Source: Kribbella antiqua
GTDB lineage: Bacteria; Actinomycetota; Actinomycetes; Propionibacteriales; Kribbellaceae
Reading direction: 5' to 3'
NCBI RefSeq assembly: GCF_004345665.1
Contig: NZ_SLWR01000001.1
Coordinates: 372,001-436,000, forward strand
DNA: 64,000 nt
The position numbers and the translations under genes are program-made. Below are positions 8,410 through 17,769 of this stretch, piece after piece. Below the pieces are notes generated by a model, which worked only from the letters and a program-made list of their open reading frames with translations, searched no databases and had not been told where the DNA came from. The number at the start of each line of letters is the position of its first letter. Positions within the stretch are counted from its first letter, which is position 1.

Positions 8410-10427
8410 ACCTGCTCGCGCTTCTCGACGGCTTCGACGATTGCGCTGACCGCGTCGGCGATCGGGACGCCGTTCTGCTGCGAGCCGTCGCGGTACCGGA
8501 ACGACACCGACCCGGCGGCCATGTCGTCGTCACCGGCGATCAGCATGTACGGCACCTTGGACTTCTGCGCGTTGCGGATCTTCTTCTGCATCCGGTCGTC
8601 GGACGAGTCGACCTCGACCCGGATCCCCTGTGCCTTCAGCTGCGCGGCGACGTCGTACAGGTAGTCCACATGGCCGTCGGTCACCGGGATGCCGACCACC
8701 TGGACCGGAGCCAGCCAGGGCGGGAAGGCGCCCGCGTAGTGCTCGGTGAGGACGGCGACGAACCGCTCGATCGAGCCGAAGAGCGCGCGGTGGATCATCA
8801 CCGGACGCTGCCGCGACCCGTCCGGCGCGGTGTACTCCAGCTCGAACCGCTCCGGCAGGTTGAAGTCCAGCTGGATCGTCGACATCTGCCAGGTCCGGCC
8901 GATCGCGTCCTTGGCCTGGACCGAGATCTTCGGACCATAGAACGCGGCGCCGCCCGGATCCGGGACCAGCTCCAGGCCGGAGCTCTCGGCGACCTCGCGC
9001 AGGGTCTCGGTCGCTTCCTCCCAGACCTCGTCGGAGCCGACGAACTTGTCCGGGTTCTTGGTGGACAGCTCGAGGTAGAAGTCGTCCAGGCCGTAGTCGG
9101 CGAGCAGGCCGAGCACGAAGGTCAGCAGGTTGCGCAGCTCGTCGCGCATCTGCTCACGGGTGCAGTAGATGTGCGCGTCGTCCTGGGTGAAGCCGCGGGC
9201 CCGGGTCATCCCGTGCACGACACCGGACTTCTCCATCCGGTACACCGTGCCGAACTCGAACAGCCGCAGCGGCAGCTCACGGTACGACCGGCCGCGGGCG
9301 CCGAAGATCAGGTTGTGCATCGGGCAGTTCATCGGCTTGAGGTAGTAATCCTGGCCCTGCTTGCGGATCTGCCCGTCCGCGCCGCGCTCCTCGTCCAGGT
9401 GCATGGGCGGGTACATGCCGTCGGCGTACCAGTCCAGGTGGCCCGAGGTCTCGAACAGCTGTCCCTTGGTGATGTGGGGTGAGTAGACGAACTCGTACCC
9501 GTCCTCGACGTGCCGCTGGCGGGAGTAGTCCTCCATCACCTTGCGCAGTACGCCGCCCTTTGGGTGGAACACGGCGAGGCCGGAGCCGATCTCGTCCGGG
9601 AAGCTGAACAGGTCGAGCTCCGTGCCGAGCTTGCGGTGGTCGCGCTTGGCGGCCTCCTCCAGCCGGGTCAGGTACGCCTTCAGCTCGTCCTTGGACTCCC
9701 ACGCCGTACCGTAGATGCGCTGGAGCTGCGGGTTCTTCTCGCTCCCCCGCCAGTACGCCGCCGCGGTCCGCATCAGTTTGAAGTTGCCCAAGTACCCGGT
9801 CGCGGGGACGTGTGGCCCGCGGCAAAGGTCCTTCCAGGCGACGCTGTCGTCACGCCGTACGTTGTCGTAGATGGTGAGCTCGCCGCCGCCGACCTCGACG
9901 CTCGCGCCCTCGGCCGCGTCCGCTGCCGAGCCTTTGATGCCGATCAGCTCCAGCTTGTACGGCTCGCTCGCCAGTTCGCCGCGTGCGTCGTCGTCGGAGA
10001 CCACCCGGCGGCTGAACCGCTGCCGCTCCTTGATGATCTGCTGCATCTTCTTCTCGAGCTTGCCCAGGTCGTCCGGAGTGAACGGCGTGGGCACGTCGAA
10101 GTCGTAGTAGAAGCCGTTCTCCACCGGCGGTCCGATGCCGAGCTTCGCCTCCGGGAACAGCTCCTGCACCGCCTGCGCGAGGACGTGCGCGGTCGAGTGC
10201 CGGATGATCGCCCGGCCGTCCTCGGACCCGGCCTTGACCGGCTCGATCTCGTCGCCGTCGGCGACCACCCGGGACAGGTCCCGCAGCTCACCGTTGACGC
10301 GGGCGGCGATGGCGGAGCGGTCCTGACCGAAGATCTCGGCGAACAGCTCCCCGATCGTCGTCGTCTCGGTCACACTCCGCTCAGCCTCGCCCTCGACGCC
10401 GATCAGATGGACCTTGACTTCCGACAC
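8406..10427 (-). CDS. thrS: Threonyl-tRNA synthetase
   Basis: A 673-residue class II synthetase. It has an N-terminal TGS domain ([18 protein letters not shown]), an editing domain with [16 protein letters not shown], the zinc-binding core [10 protein letters not shown], class II motif 2 around [14 protein letters not shown], motif 3 and a C-terminal anticodon-binding domain. The reading frame is open upstream. I chose the GTG at 10427 because GGAG sits five bases before it and the TGS domain starts immediately after; the GTG at 10433 lies too close to that SD. No T-box-like structure was seen upstream. Confidence 0.95.
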   Translation of the reverse strand: MSEVKVHLIGVEGEAERSVTETTTIGELFAEIFGQDRSAIAARVNGELRDLSRVVADGDEIEPVKAGSEDGRAIIRHSTAHVLAQAVQELFPEAKLGIGPPVENGFYYDFDVPTPFTPDDLGKLEKKMQQIIKERQRFSRRVVSDDDARGELASEPYKLELIGIKGSAADAAEGASVEVGGGELTIYDNVRRDDSVAWKDLCRGPHVPATGYLGNFKLMRTAAAYWRGSEKNPQLQRIYGTAWESKDELKAYLTRLEEAAKRDHRKLGTELDLFSFPDEIGSGLAVFHPKGGVLRKVMEDYSRQRHVEDGYEFVYSPHITKGQLFETSGHLDWYADGMYPPMHLDEERGADGQIRKQGQDYYLKPMNCPMHNLIFGARGRSYRELPLRLFEFGTVYRMEKSGVVHGMTRARGFTQDDAHIYCTREQMRDELRNLLTFVLGLLADYGLDDFYLELSTKNPDKFVGSDEVWEEATETLREVAESSGLELVPDPGGAAFYGPKISVQAKDAIGRTWQMSTIQLDFNLPERFELEYTAPDGSRQRPVMIHRALFGSIERFVAVLTEHYAGAFPPWLAPVQVVGIPVTDGHVDYLYDVAAQLKAQGIRVEVDSSDDRMQKKIRNAQKSKVPYMLIAGDDDMAAGSVSFRYRDGSQQNGVPIADAVSAIVEAVEKREQV

Positions 10428-10647
10428 GTTCACTCCTCTTTCCGTGGGCTCGCGGAACTGCGGGCCTTCACGCACAGATGGTATCCACTTCCGCGCCGCG
10501 TCCTGACGCCGTATCCACAGGGTCCGCTCCAGGGGTCCGCAGGACCTTACGAAAGTCGGGGGTAAGTCCCACCGTTGGTCCAATGCGGCGGCGGGGTCCG
10601 GATTCCTAGGTTCTAAGCAACGTTCCAGAACCAGGAGGGGCCACAGC
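10428..10647. other. Divergent intergenic region, thrS / ABC exporter
   Basis: About 220 bases between two divergent starts. It should hold both promoters. An AGGAGG ribosome binding site lies just before the ABC ATPase GTG start. I see no clear riboswitch or long hairpin here. Confidence 0.5.
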
Positions 10648-11562
10648 GTGATCACGCTCGAAGGACTCAGCAAGAGATACGGCGACACCCTCGCGGTGGA
10701 CACGCTGGACCTGACCGTCTCCCCGGGCCGGGTGACCGGCTTCCTCGGCCCGAACGGCGCGGGCAAGTCGACCACCATGCGGATGATCCTGGGCCTCGAC
10801 ACTCCATCGTCGGGCGCCGCGCTCGTCGACGGCCGCCCCTACGCCGCCTGGCCCGCACCACTCACCAAGATCGGCGCGCTGCTCGACGCGAAGGCCCTGC
10901 ATCCACGCCGGAGCGCGCGCAATCACCTGGTCGCGATGGCGCAGAGCAACGGCATCTCGGTCAGCCGGGTCGACGAGGTGCTGTCGATCGTCGGCCTCGA
11001 CTCGGTGACGCGGAAGCGAGCCGGGCAGTTCTCACTCGGCATGGGCCAGCGGCTCGGGATCGCCGGTGCGCTGCTCGGCGACCCCGAGGTGCTGATGTTC
11101 GACGAACCGGTGAACGGCCTCGACCCAGACGGGGTGCGCTGGGTCCGCCAGTTGATGCGCTCACTCGCCGTCGAGGGCCGGACGGTCTTCGTGTCCAGCC
11201 ATCTGATGAGCGAGATGCAACTCACGGCGGATCAGCTGGTGGTGATCGGTCGAGGCCGATTGATCGCAGATGCCCCGGTGGCCGAGGTGATCGCCGGCTC
11301 GTCCCGGACGACGGTCGTCGTACGTCTGCCGGATCGGCGGGACTTCGCCGTACTGCGGGATCGGCTGGTGGCGGAGGCTGATCGGGTCGAGTCCGCCGGA
11401 GACCGATTGGTCGTGACCGGCGTGGTGGCAGAGCGGGTCGGGGATCTCGCGCATGAGCTCGGGGTGCGGCTGCACGAGTTGCACACCGAACGGGCCTCAC
11501 TGGAAGAGGCGTACATGGAGCTGACGGCGGACAGCGTCCAGTACGGCGTGGTGACGTCATGA
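10648..11562 (+). CDS. ABC transporter ATP-binding protein (ABC-2 exporter type)
   Basis: A 304-residue ATPase with Walker [10 protein letters not shown], signature FSLGMGQR and Walker [13 protein letters not shown], plus a C-terminal extension typical of DrrA/CcmA-like ATPases that drive ABC-2 membrane components. It uses a GTG start with a strong AGGAGG SD. The stop overlaps the start of the DedA gene (ATGA), and the matching permease is the third gene of the operon. Substrate unknown. Confidence 0.92.
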   Translation: MITLEGLSKRYGDTLAVDTLDLTVSPGRVTGFLGPNGAGKSTTMRMILGLDTPSSGAALVDGRPYAAWPAPLTKIGALLDAKALHPRRSARNHLVAMAQSNGISVSRVDEVLSIVGLDSVTRKRAGQFSLGMGQRLGIAGALLGDPEVLMFDEPVNGLDPDGVRWVRQLMRSLAVEGRTVFVSSHLMSEMQLTADQLVVIGRGRLIADAPVAEVIAGSSRTTVVVRLPDRRDFAVLRDRLVAEADRVESAGDRLVVTGVVAERVGDLAHELGVRLHELHTERASLEEAYMELTADSVQYGVVTS

Positions 11563-12206
11563 GCGACGCGATCTTGCACTTCACCGAAGAGCTCATGTCG
11601 TCGTGGTGGATCTATCTGGCGCTCTGGGGGTTCGCGGCGCTGGACGGGTTCTTCCCGGCGATCCCCAGCGAGACGCTCGTGGTCACGGCCGGCGTGTTCG
11701 CCGCCACCGGTGAGCCCGACCTGTACGGCGTCATTGTCGCCGCCGCAGTCGGGGCCTTCGTCGGAGACCACGTGTCCTATGCGCTCGGCCGTGGCGCGGG
11801 CGGACGGCTGCTCGACCGGCTGAAGCCAGGGACCAAGCGACACGCGATGAGCCTGTGGGCGCAGAAGGCGTTGACCGAGCGCGGCGGTCTCGTGCTCGTG
11901 GTCGCTCGCTACATCCCAGGCGGCCGGACCGCGGTCACGCTGACGATGGGGTCGGTGCGCTATCCCCCGCGCAAGTTCTCGTTCTTCGCCGGGCTCGCGG
12001 CGGTCAGCTGGGGCCTGTACTGCGCGCTGGTCGGCTACATCGGCGGCAAAGCCTTCGAAGACAACCCGCTGAAGGGCGTCATCCTCGGCATCGGCCTCGC
12101 CCTCGCGGTGACCTTGATCGTCGAGGTCGTCCGCCACCGGCTCCGCAAGCGTCGGGAAGCTCAAGCTCAGGTCGAGCCTCAACTCGTGAAAGCAGGCGAA
12201 AGATGA
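11559..12206 (+). CDS. DedA-family membrane protein
   Basis: A 215-residue integral membrane protein of the DedA/SNARE-associated (VTT) family: FPAIPSETLVVTAG near the N-terminus and FVARYIPGGRTA-like RYIPGGRTAVTLTMG in the middle, where the conserved Arg residues lie in reentrant loops. DedA proteins support lipid carrier or phospholipid scrambling and membrane homeostasis. It overlaps both neighbours by four bases and is embedded between an ABC ATPase and its permease, suggesting a linked envelope function (inference). Confidence 0.88.
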   Translation: MSDAILHFTEELMSSWWIYLALWGFAALDGFFPAIPSETLVVTAGVFAATGEPDLYGVIVAAAVGAFVGDHVSYALGRGAGGRLLDRLKPGTKRHAMSLWAQKALTERGGLVLVVARYIPGGRTAVTLTMGSVRYPPRKFSFFAGLAAVSWGLYCALVGYIGGKAFEDNPLKGVILGIGLALAVTLIVEVVRHRLRKRREAQAQVEPQLVKAGER

Positions 12207-12997
12207 GTACGGCAACCATCACCCTCAGGTCGACCTCGGGACTCACCGATGCGGTCCGCTCGGAGTGGACCAAGCTGTGGACCGTCCGGTCCAGCTGGCT
12301 GAACATCGTGTCCGCCGCGGCTCTGACCGGTCTCCTCGGCCTCCAGTTCGGCTTCAACCTTGCCTATGACAACACGCACCTCGAAGCCGGTGAGACGGCT
12401 GTCCGGCAGGGCGTCGGCGAGTTCGGCATCTCGGTCGTCGTGATCGTGCAGGTCGTCGTCGCCGCCTTCGCCCTCCTGCCGGTCACCTCCGAGTACGCGA
12501 CCGGCAGCATCCGCTCAACCCTCCAGTGGACGCCCGTACGACGCAACGTCGTCCTGGCGAAGGCGATCGCCTTGGCTCCAGTCCTGTTCCTCTACGGGTT
12601 GTCGATGGCCGGCATCGCGTCCGTGGCAGGCGGTCTGGCCGCGGGCGAATGGGCCGACTGGAGCGGCGGTGCGCTCGTTGCGGACCTGGTCTCAGTCGGC
12701 TTCTACCTGACCTTGGCCGGGCTGTTCGCGGCGGGCCTCGCGTGGGTGATCCGCAGCACGGCCGGCACCCTGACCGCCGCCTTCCTCTTCCTGCTGGTAG
12801 TCCCCATGATGCTCAGCCAGAGCACCCTCCGCCCTCTCGTCTGGACCGCAGCCCTACTCCCAGGCGGCGCCGGCCAGAACTACCTGACCGGCGCCACCGA
12901 CCCGCTCTCCCCCACCTGGAGCGCCATCGTCCTACTAGCGTGGGCCGCCGTCAGCCTCATCCTCGGCACCCGCACCCTCACCCACCGCGACACCTGA
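12203..12997 (+). CDS. ABC-2 type transporter permease
   Basis: A 264-residue membrane protein with six or so hydrophobic segments. The N-terminus (SGLTDAVRSEWTKLWTVRSS) is the typical start of ABC-2 permeases that pair with DrrA-like ATPases, and it has an SEYATGSIRSTL segment after the second helix. ATG at 12203 overlaps the DedA stop. It is the membrane partner of the ATPase encoded two genes upstream. Substrate unknown. Confidence 0.85.
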   Translation: MSTATITLRSTSGLTDAVRSEWTKLWTVRSSWLNIVSAAALTGLLGLQFGFNLAYDNTHLEAGETAVRQGVGEFGISVVVIVQVVVAAFALLPVTSEYATGSIRSTLQWTPVRRNVVLAKAIALAPVLFLYGLSMAGIASVAGGLAAGEWADWSGGALVADLVSVGFYLTLAGLFAAGLAWVIRSTAGTLTAAFLFLLVVPMMLSQSTLRPLVWTAALLPGGAGQNYLTGATDPLSPTWSAIVLLAWAAVSLILGTRTLTHRDT

Positions 12998-12999
12998 CC

Positions 13000-13250
13000 C
13001 GCCGGCTCCGCACCGCGGCTTCTACCTCGCCGCGCCCGGCGTCCTTCACCCCCGCGGGGCGGCGGCTCTACACCGACGCGGCTGCGGCTTCGACCTCGGC
13101 GCGGACCGCCGCCCCTACCCCGACGCGCCCGCCGCCTCCACCTCGGCGCGGGCTGCCGCCCCTACCCCGGCGCGCCTGGCGCCTTGACCCCGCCGCGGGC
13201 TGCCGCCTCGACCTCGCCGCGGGCTTCGGCGAGGGACTGTGCCGCCTGCT
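13000..13250. repeat. Low-complexity GC-rich degenerate repeat at the azoR 3' end
   Basis: This stretch consists of imperfect copies of a roughly 20-60 base unit containing the phrase CTTCGACCTCGGCGCG (on the minus strand it encodes variants of AEVEAA). The copies run from just after the permease stop into the 3-prime end of the azoreductase gene. They look like tandem expansion of the codons for a helical Glu/Ala-rich tail. Confidence 0.6.
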
Positions 13251-13864
13251 CGCGCTGGTCCGCGTGGTGCTGGACCAGGTTGGCCAAGGTCCGCTCGGCG
13301 GGTGATGACGTGGAGGTCTCGCACGCCGTGCTTGGTGAAGTACTCCCGCAGGTACGGCGTCTCGTAGTCCCAGCCTTCGCGTGGAGTGCCGGGACCGTAG
13401 GCGCCACCGCGGCTGGTGACGATCACCACCTTGGTGTTCCGCAGGACGCGCGTACGGCTGGATGGGTCGACGAGCGCGCCCGGGAAACTGACGCGGTCGA
13501 TCCACGCCTTCAGTGCGGCCGGCAAGGTGTAGTTGTACATCGGCGCGCCGATCAGGACCGTCTGGCTCGACACCAGTTCGTCGATCAGCGGCCGGGTCAG
13601 CGCCCAGGTGGTCTCCTCGGCCTGGTTGTCGATCAGCGCATCCACCTTGGCCAAGGGCACGACGCCGTACCGCTCCGACCGTCGGCCCAGCGCGCAGTAC
13701 GCCGTGTCGATGGGCGGCGCGGGCTCGACGGCGAGGTCGCGGTACCGATAGCCGGCCTGGCCGTAGAGGCACTGCCAGGTCTCCGCGAACAGCCGGGTCA
13801 ACTGCCGTGTGACGGATTCGTCGGAGCGGTTGGCACTGGAATCAAGATGGAGCAAGGACGTCAC
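13115..13864 (-). CDS. azoR: FMN-dependent NADH-azoreductase, frame disrupted near the 3' end
   Basis: A flavodoxin-like fold protein: SLLHLDSSANRSDESVTRQL at the N-terminus and PMYNYTLPAALKAWIDRVSF in the centre are the FMN-binding landmarks of AzoR/AcpD. The start at GTG 13864 has GGGAG five bases upstream; ATG 13888 is the alternative. Near 13298-13303 the frame appears to shift. The expected C-terminal sequence, PAERTLANLVQHHADQREQA, is found in the next frame (ending at 13162), whereas the current frame reads into Gly/Arg/Ala-rich repeats. Most of the enzyme is intact, but the C-terminal helix is lost unless this is a sequencing error. Confidence 0.75.
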   Translation of the reverse strand: MTSLLHLDSSANRSDESVTRQLTRLFAETWQCLYGQAGYRYRDLAVEPAPPIDTAYCALGRRSERYGVVPLAKVDALIDNQAEETTWALTRPLIDELVSSQTVLIGAPMYNYTLPAALKAWIDRVSFPGALVDPSSRTRVLRNTKVVIVTSRGGAYGPGTPREGWDYETPYLREYFTKHGVRDLHVITRRADLGQPGPAPRGPARAGGTVPRRSPRRGRGGSPRRGQGARRAGVGAAARAEVEAAGASG

Positions 13865-13873
13865 TGCTACTCC

Positions 13874-13900
13874 CGTCACCTTCGTCATGTCGTGTTCGTC
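13874..13900 (+). promoter_or_regulatory. ECF41-type promoter candidate for the sigma gene
   Basis: CGTCACC at 13874-13880 and CGTC at 13897-13900 are separated by exactly 16 bases. This matches the layout of the reported ECF41 promoter (TGTCACA, 16 bases, CGTC) with five of seven -35 bases. It reads toward the ECF41 gene starting at 13938, suggesting autoregulation. Confidence 0.5.
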
Positions 13901-13909
13901 AGGTGGGGT

Positions 13910-13936
13910 GACGGCTCGCATCGAGGAAAGGTGACC
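13910..13936 (-). promoter_or_regulatory. ECF41-type promoter candidate for azoR
   Basis: On the minus strand, GGTCACC (13936-13930) and CGTC (13913-13910) are separated by 16 bases, again five of seven bases of the ECF41 -35 consensus plus an exact -10. It reads toward the azoreductase gene, the divergent partner of the sigma factor. Confidence 0.5.
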
Positions 13937-13937
13937 A

Positions 13938-14798
13938 GTGGACGACCTGGCGGAACGGTTCCAGCAGGAACGCGGCAAGCTGCGCGCGGTCGCCTACCGG
14001 ATCCTCGGCTCGGAAACGGAGGCCGAGGACGCATTGCAGGAAGCGTGGATCCGGCTCGGGCGCGTCGATGGGGTCGAGAATCTCGGCGGCTGGCTGCGGA
14101 CGGTGGTGACGCGCATCTGCCTCGACATGCTTCGCTCGCGGACGGTACGGCGGGAAGACCTCGGCACGGTCCTTGACGAAGTCGCCGCGCCTCGCAGTAC
14201 GCCGTCGCCGGAGGACGAGGCGCTGGTCGCCGACTCGGTCAGCCGGGCGCTGCTCGTCGTACTGGACACGCTAGAGCCGGCTGAGCGGATCGCGTTCGTG
14301 CTGCACGACATGTTTGCCGTACCGTTCGCCGACATCGCACCGATCGTCGAGCGGACGCCGGTCGCAACCAAGAAACTCGCCAGCCGGGCGCGGCAGAAGG
14401 TGCAGGGGTGTCCGGTCGTCCCCGCCGCCGAGCTGGACCGTCAACGCCGCACGATCTCCGCCTTCCTCAATGCCGCGCGCGCGGGCGACCTCACCGCCGT
14501 ACTGGATGTGCTGGACCCGGACGTCGTACGCCGCGTCGACGCCACGGCCCTGGCACCCGGCATGTCCCCCGAACTCCGCGGCGCCCGAGCAGTCGCCGAA
14601 GGCACCGTCGCCCTGGCCGCCCGCTCTCAGCTGGCCGAACTCGCCCTCATCAACGGCCGAGCCGGCGTCATCCTCGCGCCGCACGGCCGCCTGCTCCTAG
14701 CCATCACCTTCACGATCCCCGCCAACAAGATCACGTCGTACGACGTCATCGCCGACCCCACCCGCCTCAGCCAACTGACGCTAGCTGTCCTCGACTAG
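13938..14798 (+). CDS. ECF41-family sigma factor (SigJ-like) with SnoaL-like C-terminal domain
   Basis: A 286-residue sigma factor. Region 2 lies in LRAVAYRILGSETEAEDALQ and WIRLGRVDGVENLGGWL, region 4 in LEPAERIAFVLHDMFAVPF, and an extra C-terminal domain of about 110 residues (ISAFLNAARAGDLTAVLDVL onwards) resembles SnoaL/NTF2 folds. ECF41 factors are controlled by this fused domain instead of an anti-sigma protein. A GTG start with an AAAGGTG SD is used. The gene is divergent from the azoreductase, and both share ECF41-like promoters. Confidence 0.9.
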   Translation: MDDLAERFQQERGKLRAVAYRILGSETEAEDALQEAWIRLGRVDGVENLGGWLRTVVTRICLDMLRSRTVRREDLGTVLDEVAAPRSTPSPEDEALVADSVSRALLVVLDTLEPAERIAFVLHDMFAVPFADIAPIVERTPVATKKLASRARQKVQGCPVVPAAELDRQRRTISAFLNAARAGDLTAVLDVLDPDVVRRVDATALAPGMSPELRGARAVAEGTVALAARSQLAELALINGRAGVILAPHGRLLLAITFTIPANKITSYDVIADPTRLSQLTLAVLD

Positions 14799-15034
14799 CT
14801 CAGCCGACTGCTCCTCGCAGCACTCGAAGTCGCCCAGCTGGACGTACACAAGGACGGGGGAGGTACTCGGCATGCCGGGCTCGCGCCGCGCGTCGGCACG
14901 TGGCCAGAAGCCGCCTGCGTTCGAGTACTACCCGTTGTTCGGTACGCCTCTCGAACGACGTGATCGCAACCCCGCCCGCCTGAGTCGACTGGGGTTCTCG
15001 AGTAGTGGAGTTCTCCGGGGCCTGGGACAACCAG

Positions 15035-15073
15035 CGGAGACCTCGGACACCTTTGCGGTGTTCGAGGTCTCTG
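15035..15073. terminator. Bidirectional terminator hairpin
   Basis: Positions 15035-15051 and 15057-15073 pair over 17 bp with two G-U pairs and a five-base loop (TTTGC). The hairpin lies between the convergent sigma factor (+) and ParA-like (-) genes and has a short pyrimidine-rich side but no long T-run, as is common in actinobacteria. The rest of 14800-15090 shows no convincing gene. Confidence 0.7.
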
Positions 15074-15091
15074 GTTGGCGTGCGAGTTGTA

Positions 15092-16816
15092 TTACCGGGG
15101 GACGTTCAGGGCGATGGTGATCTGTTCGGAGACCTTCGCGGCCAGTTCGAGGGCGGCTCGGCGGGTGGTTGGCTGGAGGGCCGAGTGGTCGAGCGGGCCT
15201 TCGGCGGCGATGTGCTGGTCGGTCGGGATGTCGACCACGGCGGCCGCGCGGGACTCGAAGTACGGGCGGAGCTGCTTCTCGACTTCCTTGTTCACGTCGC
15301 CGGGGCCGTTCGACACCGCGATCACCGCGCGGCGGATCAGCCGCTGCGCCTCCGGGCCCTGGTTGTCGAGCTCCTCCAGCATCTGCACCGCGGCCGCGCA
15401 GGACAGGCTCTTCCACTTGATCGGGATGACGAGCGCGTCCGCCGCCTTCATCGCCTCGCGCCAGTTGCTGGAGCCCTCGTTGTTCCCGGTGTCGATCACC
15501 AGCACCTTGTAGAACCGGCTCAGCAGCCGGTGGATCTGGTCGAAGTCCTTGGCCTCGATCTGCGCGTACGTCGTCGTCGCCGACGTGAGTACGTCGTACT
15601 GACCGGCAACCTGATGCCGCAGGTACGCCGCCACGTCGCCGAGCCGCGCGTCGGGCTGGGTCAGCATCGGCATCGCCTGGAGCATGTCGGTGACCGTGGA
15701 CCGGCTGTTCGTGTCGTGCGTACGCAGGTGCATGTTGCCGCGCAGCTCGTTGTTGTCCCACGCCACGACACCGCCGCCGCGAGCTTGACCGAGCGCACCG
15801 GCGAGCAGCAGCGTGGTCGGCGTCTTGCCCGAACCGCCCTTGGGGTTGGCGACCACGATCGTCACCGGCCGGCGGAACGCGGTCGCGGCGGTCGCCCGAG
15901 CGATCCGCTCCGAGCGCTCCGTACTGCCCGGACGCAGCCGCAGCACACTCCGTACGCCGCGCTCGGCCGGAGCTTCACGCGGGAGCGGCAGAGCCTGGAT
16001 GAGCTCGTCCGTCCGGTACGAGACCTCGCGCTGCTGCGGTGGGTGCTGACCAGGGACGCCCTGCGGGAAGAAGTGCTGCGCGGCTGGCGACAACTGCCCG
16101 CCGTGCGCACCTCCCCGCGCACCTCCGTGCGCCCCAGGACCCACGCCCGGGCCACCCAGACCACCCGCGGCGGGACCGCCTGCGGTCTGACCACCTACGG
16201 TCTGACCGCCTGGCGCCGTACCACCGGCGGCCGGACCATCTGCGACTGCGCCGTCAGCGGCTGGACCGCCTATGGTGCCGCTGTAACCGCTGTAGCCGCT
16301 GCTGAAGGACGAGCCTCCGAAGATCGGTGCACCCGCCGCACCGCCGGACGTCGTACCGTCCGCTCCCCCAGCCTCGCCGTCGTGCTCCTGCTGGTCGTAG
16401 CCCGGGCCGTCGTGGCTGGCGTCGGTGTCAGCGTGCGTGCTCGTCGAGCCCGCCGCGCTGTCGGCGTCGTCGTACTCGTCGAAGTCGGCCGGCTCGGCGG
16501 CAGGCTGCGCCCACGAACCTGTCGACTCCGCCGCCGGCTGCGTCCAGGACGGAGCGGGCTGCTGCGACTGCGGCTGGGCCCACGGAGCAGCCTGGTGGTT
16601 TTGCGACGGGGCCTGCGGCTGGTTCCACGCGTCGCCTGGGAACTCCTGGGACAGGCCGTCCTGCTGGTCGTCGGCGTCTGCGGGCTCGGGGTCGCGTGCG
16701 GGCACCGGGTTCGGGTCCGGCTGGGTCCAGGAAGGGGTCGGTTGCCACATTCGCCGGACCTCGGCCGCCGCCGCTTCCCGGTCCTTGTGCTGTCCGGAGT
16801 TGTGCGAGTCGGTCAC
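15092..16816 (-). CDS. ParA/MinD-family ATPase with long disordered N-terminus
   Basis: A 574-residue protein. Residues 1 to about 290 are low complexity, rich in Pro, Gln, Gly and Ala (for example WAQPQSQQPAPSWTQPA and GGQTVGGQTAGGPAAGG). The C-terminal half is a P-loop ATPase: VVANPKGGSGKTPTTLLLAG is the deviant Walker A motif of ParA/MinD proteins, and VLVIDTGNNEGSSNW is in the Walker B position. Such ATPases position DNA or polar complexes in actinobacteria. No ParB lies next to it, so it is probably not the chromosomal ParA. Its partner is unknown. Confidence 0.8.
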   Translation of the reverse strand: MTDSHNSGQHKDREAAAAEVRRMWQPTPSWTQPDPNPVPARDPEPADADDQQDGLSQEFPGDAWNQPQAPSQNHQAAPWAQPQSQQPAPSWTQPAAESTGSWAQPAAEPADFDEYDDADSAAGSTSTHADTDASHDGPGYDQQEHDGEAGGADGTTSGGAAGAPIFGGSSFSSGYSGYSGTIGGPAADGAVADGPAAGGTAPGGQTVGGQTAGGPAAGGLGGPGVGPGAHGGARGGAHGGQLSPAAQHFFPQGVPGQHPPQQREVSYRTDELIQALPLPREAPAERGVRSVLRLRPGSTERSERIARATAATAFRRPVTIVVANPKGGSGKTPTTLLLAGALGQARGGGVVAWDNNELRGNMHLRTHDTNSRSTVTDMLQAMPMLTQPDARLGDVAAYLRHQVAGQYDVLTSATTTYAQIEAKDFDQIHRLLSRFYKVLVIDTGNNEGSSNWREAMKAADALVIPIKWKSLSCAAAVQMLEELDNQGPEAQRLIRRAVIAVSNGPGDVNKEVEKQLRPYFESRAAAVVDIPTDQHIAAEGPLDHSALQPTTRRAALELAAKVSEQITIALNVPR

Positions 16817-17041
16817 GACCTGGATCCCCGATTCTGTGAGGGGGCGGATGGGCCCCTGGAGTCTGCTGTTTCGAGTCCGGGAGGTGCGGTCCCCGGGAGA
16901 GGTCCACTATCCCATGACACGGAGTCCACACGATGTCACCACCCGGAGCGTCGGCCCACCACCCGCCAACACATTCTCCACAACATCACCCTCGATTCCC
17001 ACGCCTGTCCCCAACCGGCCACGCAGGCGGCTGGACGGCGG

Positions 17042-17707
17042 TCAGGTGGTGGTTAGGCCGGCTTCGCGGGCGAGGATGGCGGCTTGGACTCGGTTGGTGA
17101 CGTCCAGGCGGAGGAAGATTGCGCTGACGTAGGCCTTGACGGTGCCTTCGACCAGGAACAGGCGCTCGGCGATCACGTTGTTGGTGAGGCCGTCACCCAG
17201 CAGAGCCAGGACCTCGAGTTCGCGCGGGCTGAGCACGCTGACTCGTTCCTTGGCAGCCGCGGCCCGGGCCATGATGCCGCCACCCGGGCCGGAGCTGAGC
17301 TCGGCGATGACGCGTTTCGCGATCCGGGGCGAGAGATAGGCGGCGCCGTCAGCAACCGCCTTGACCCCCGCGATCAGTTCCCGGGGATCGCCGGACTTCA
17401 GCAGGAACCCGCTCGCGCCATCCCCCAGTGCGCGGGCAATATAAGCATCCTCGGAGAAAGTCGTCAGGATCACCACCGCCGTTTCCGGCACGCTGCTGCG
17501 GATCTCGGCAGCCGCGGCGAGCCCGTCCATCCGCGGCATCCGGATGTCGAGTACGGCGACATCCGGCCGGTGGTGCCGTACGGCGTCGATCGCCTCAACA
17601 CCATCGGCGGCCTCCGCGACGACCTCGATCGCGTCGTCTGTGTCGAGGATCGCGCGTACGCCAGCCCGCACCATCGCCTCGTCGTCCGCCAGCAACACCC
17701 TGATCAC
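17042..17707 (-). CDS. NarL/LuxR-type response regulator
   Basis: A 221-residue regulator. The receiver domain has the acidic pair in LLADDEAMVRAG, the phospho-acceptor Asp in VAVLDIRMPRMDG and the Lys in LLKSGDP. The C-terminal LuxR helix-turn-helix reads LSPRELEVLALLGDGLTNNV. It follows the histidine kinase gene on the same strand by about 60 bases and is its cognate partner by position. Confidence 0.92.
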   Translation of the reverse strand: MIRVLLADDEAMVRAGVRAILDTDDAIEVVAEAADGVEAIDAVRHHRPDVAVLDIRMPRMDGLAAAAEIRSSVPETAVVILTTFSEDAYIARALGDGASGFLLKSGDPRELIAGVKAVADGAAYLSPRIAKRVIAELSSGPGGGIMARAAAAKERVSVLSPRELEVLALLGDGLTNNVIAERLFLVEGTVKAYVSAIFLRLDVTNRVQAAILAREAGLTTT

Positions 17708-17769
17708 TCAACCACCCCCGTCCTGTACTTCCTTCACCCACACGTCGTCAGTGACCTACCAGAGCCGGC

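Noticed and set aside
10428-10647. T-box leader before thrS
   Set aside because: No specifier-loop or T-box antiterminator sequence was found.
14781-14873. A 30-residue minus-strand frame containing VYVQLGDFECCEEQSAEL
   Set aside because: The peptide looks protein-like, but there is no SD, it overlaps the end of the ECF41 gene and no domain can be named. It could be a remnant.
15092-16816. Chromosomal parA of a parAB-parS locus
   Set aside because: No parB neighbour and no parS-like palindromes were seen; the long disordered N-terminus is not typical of ParA.
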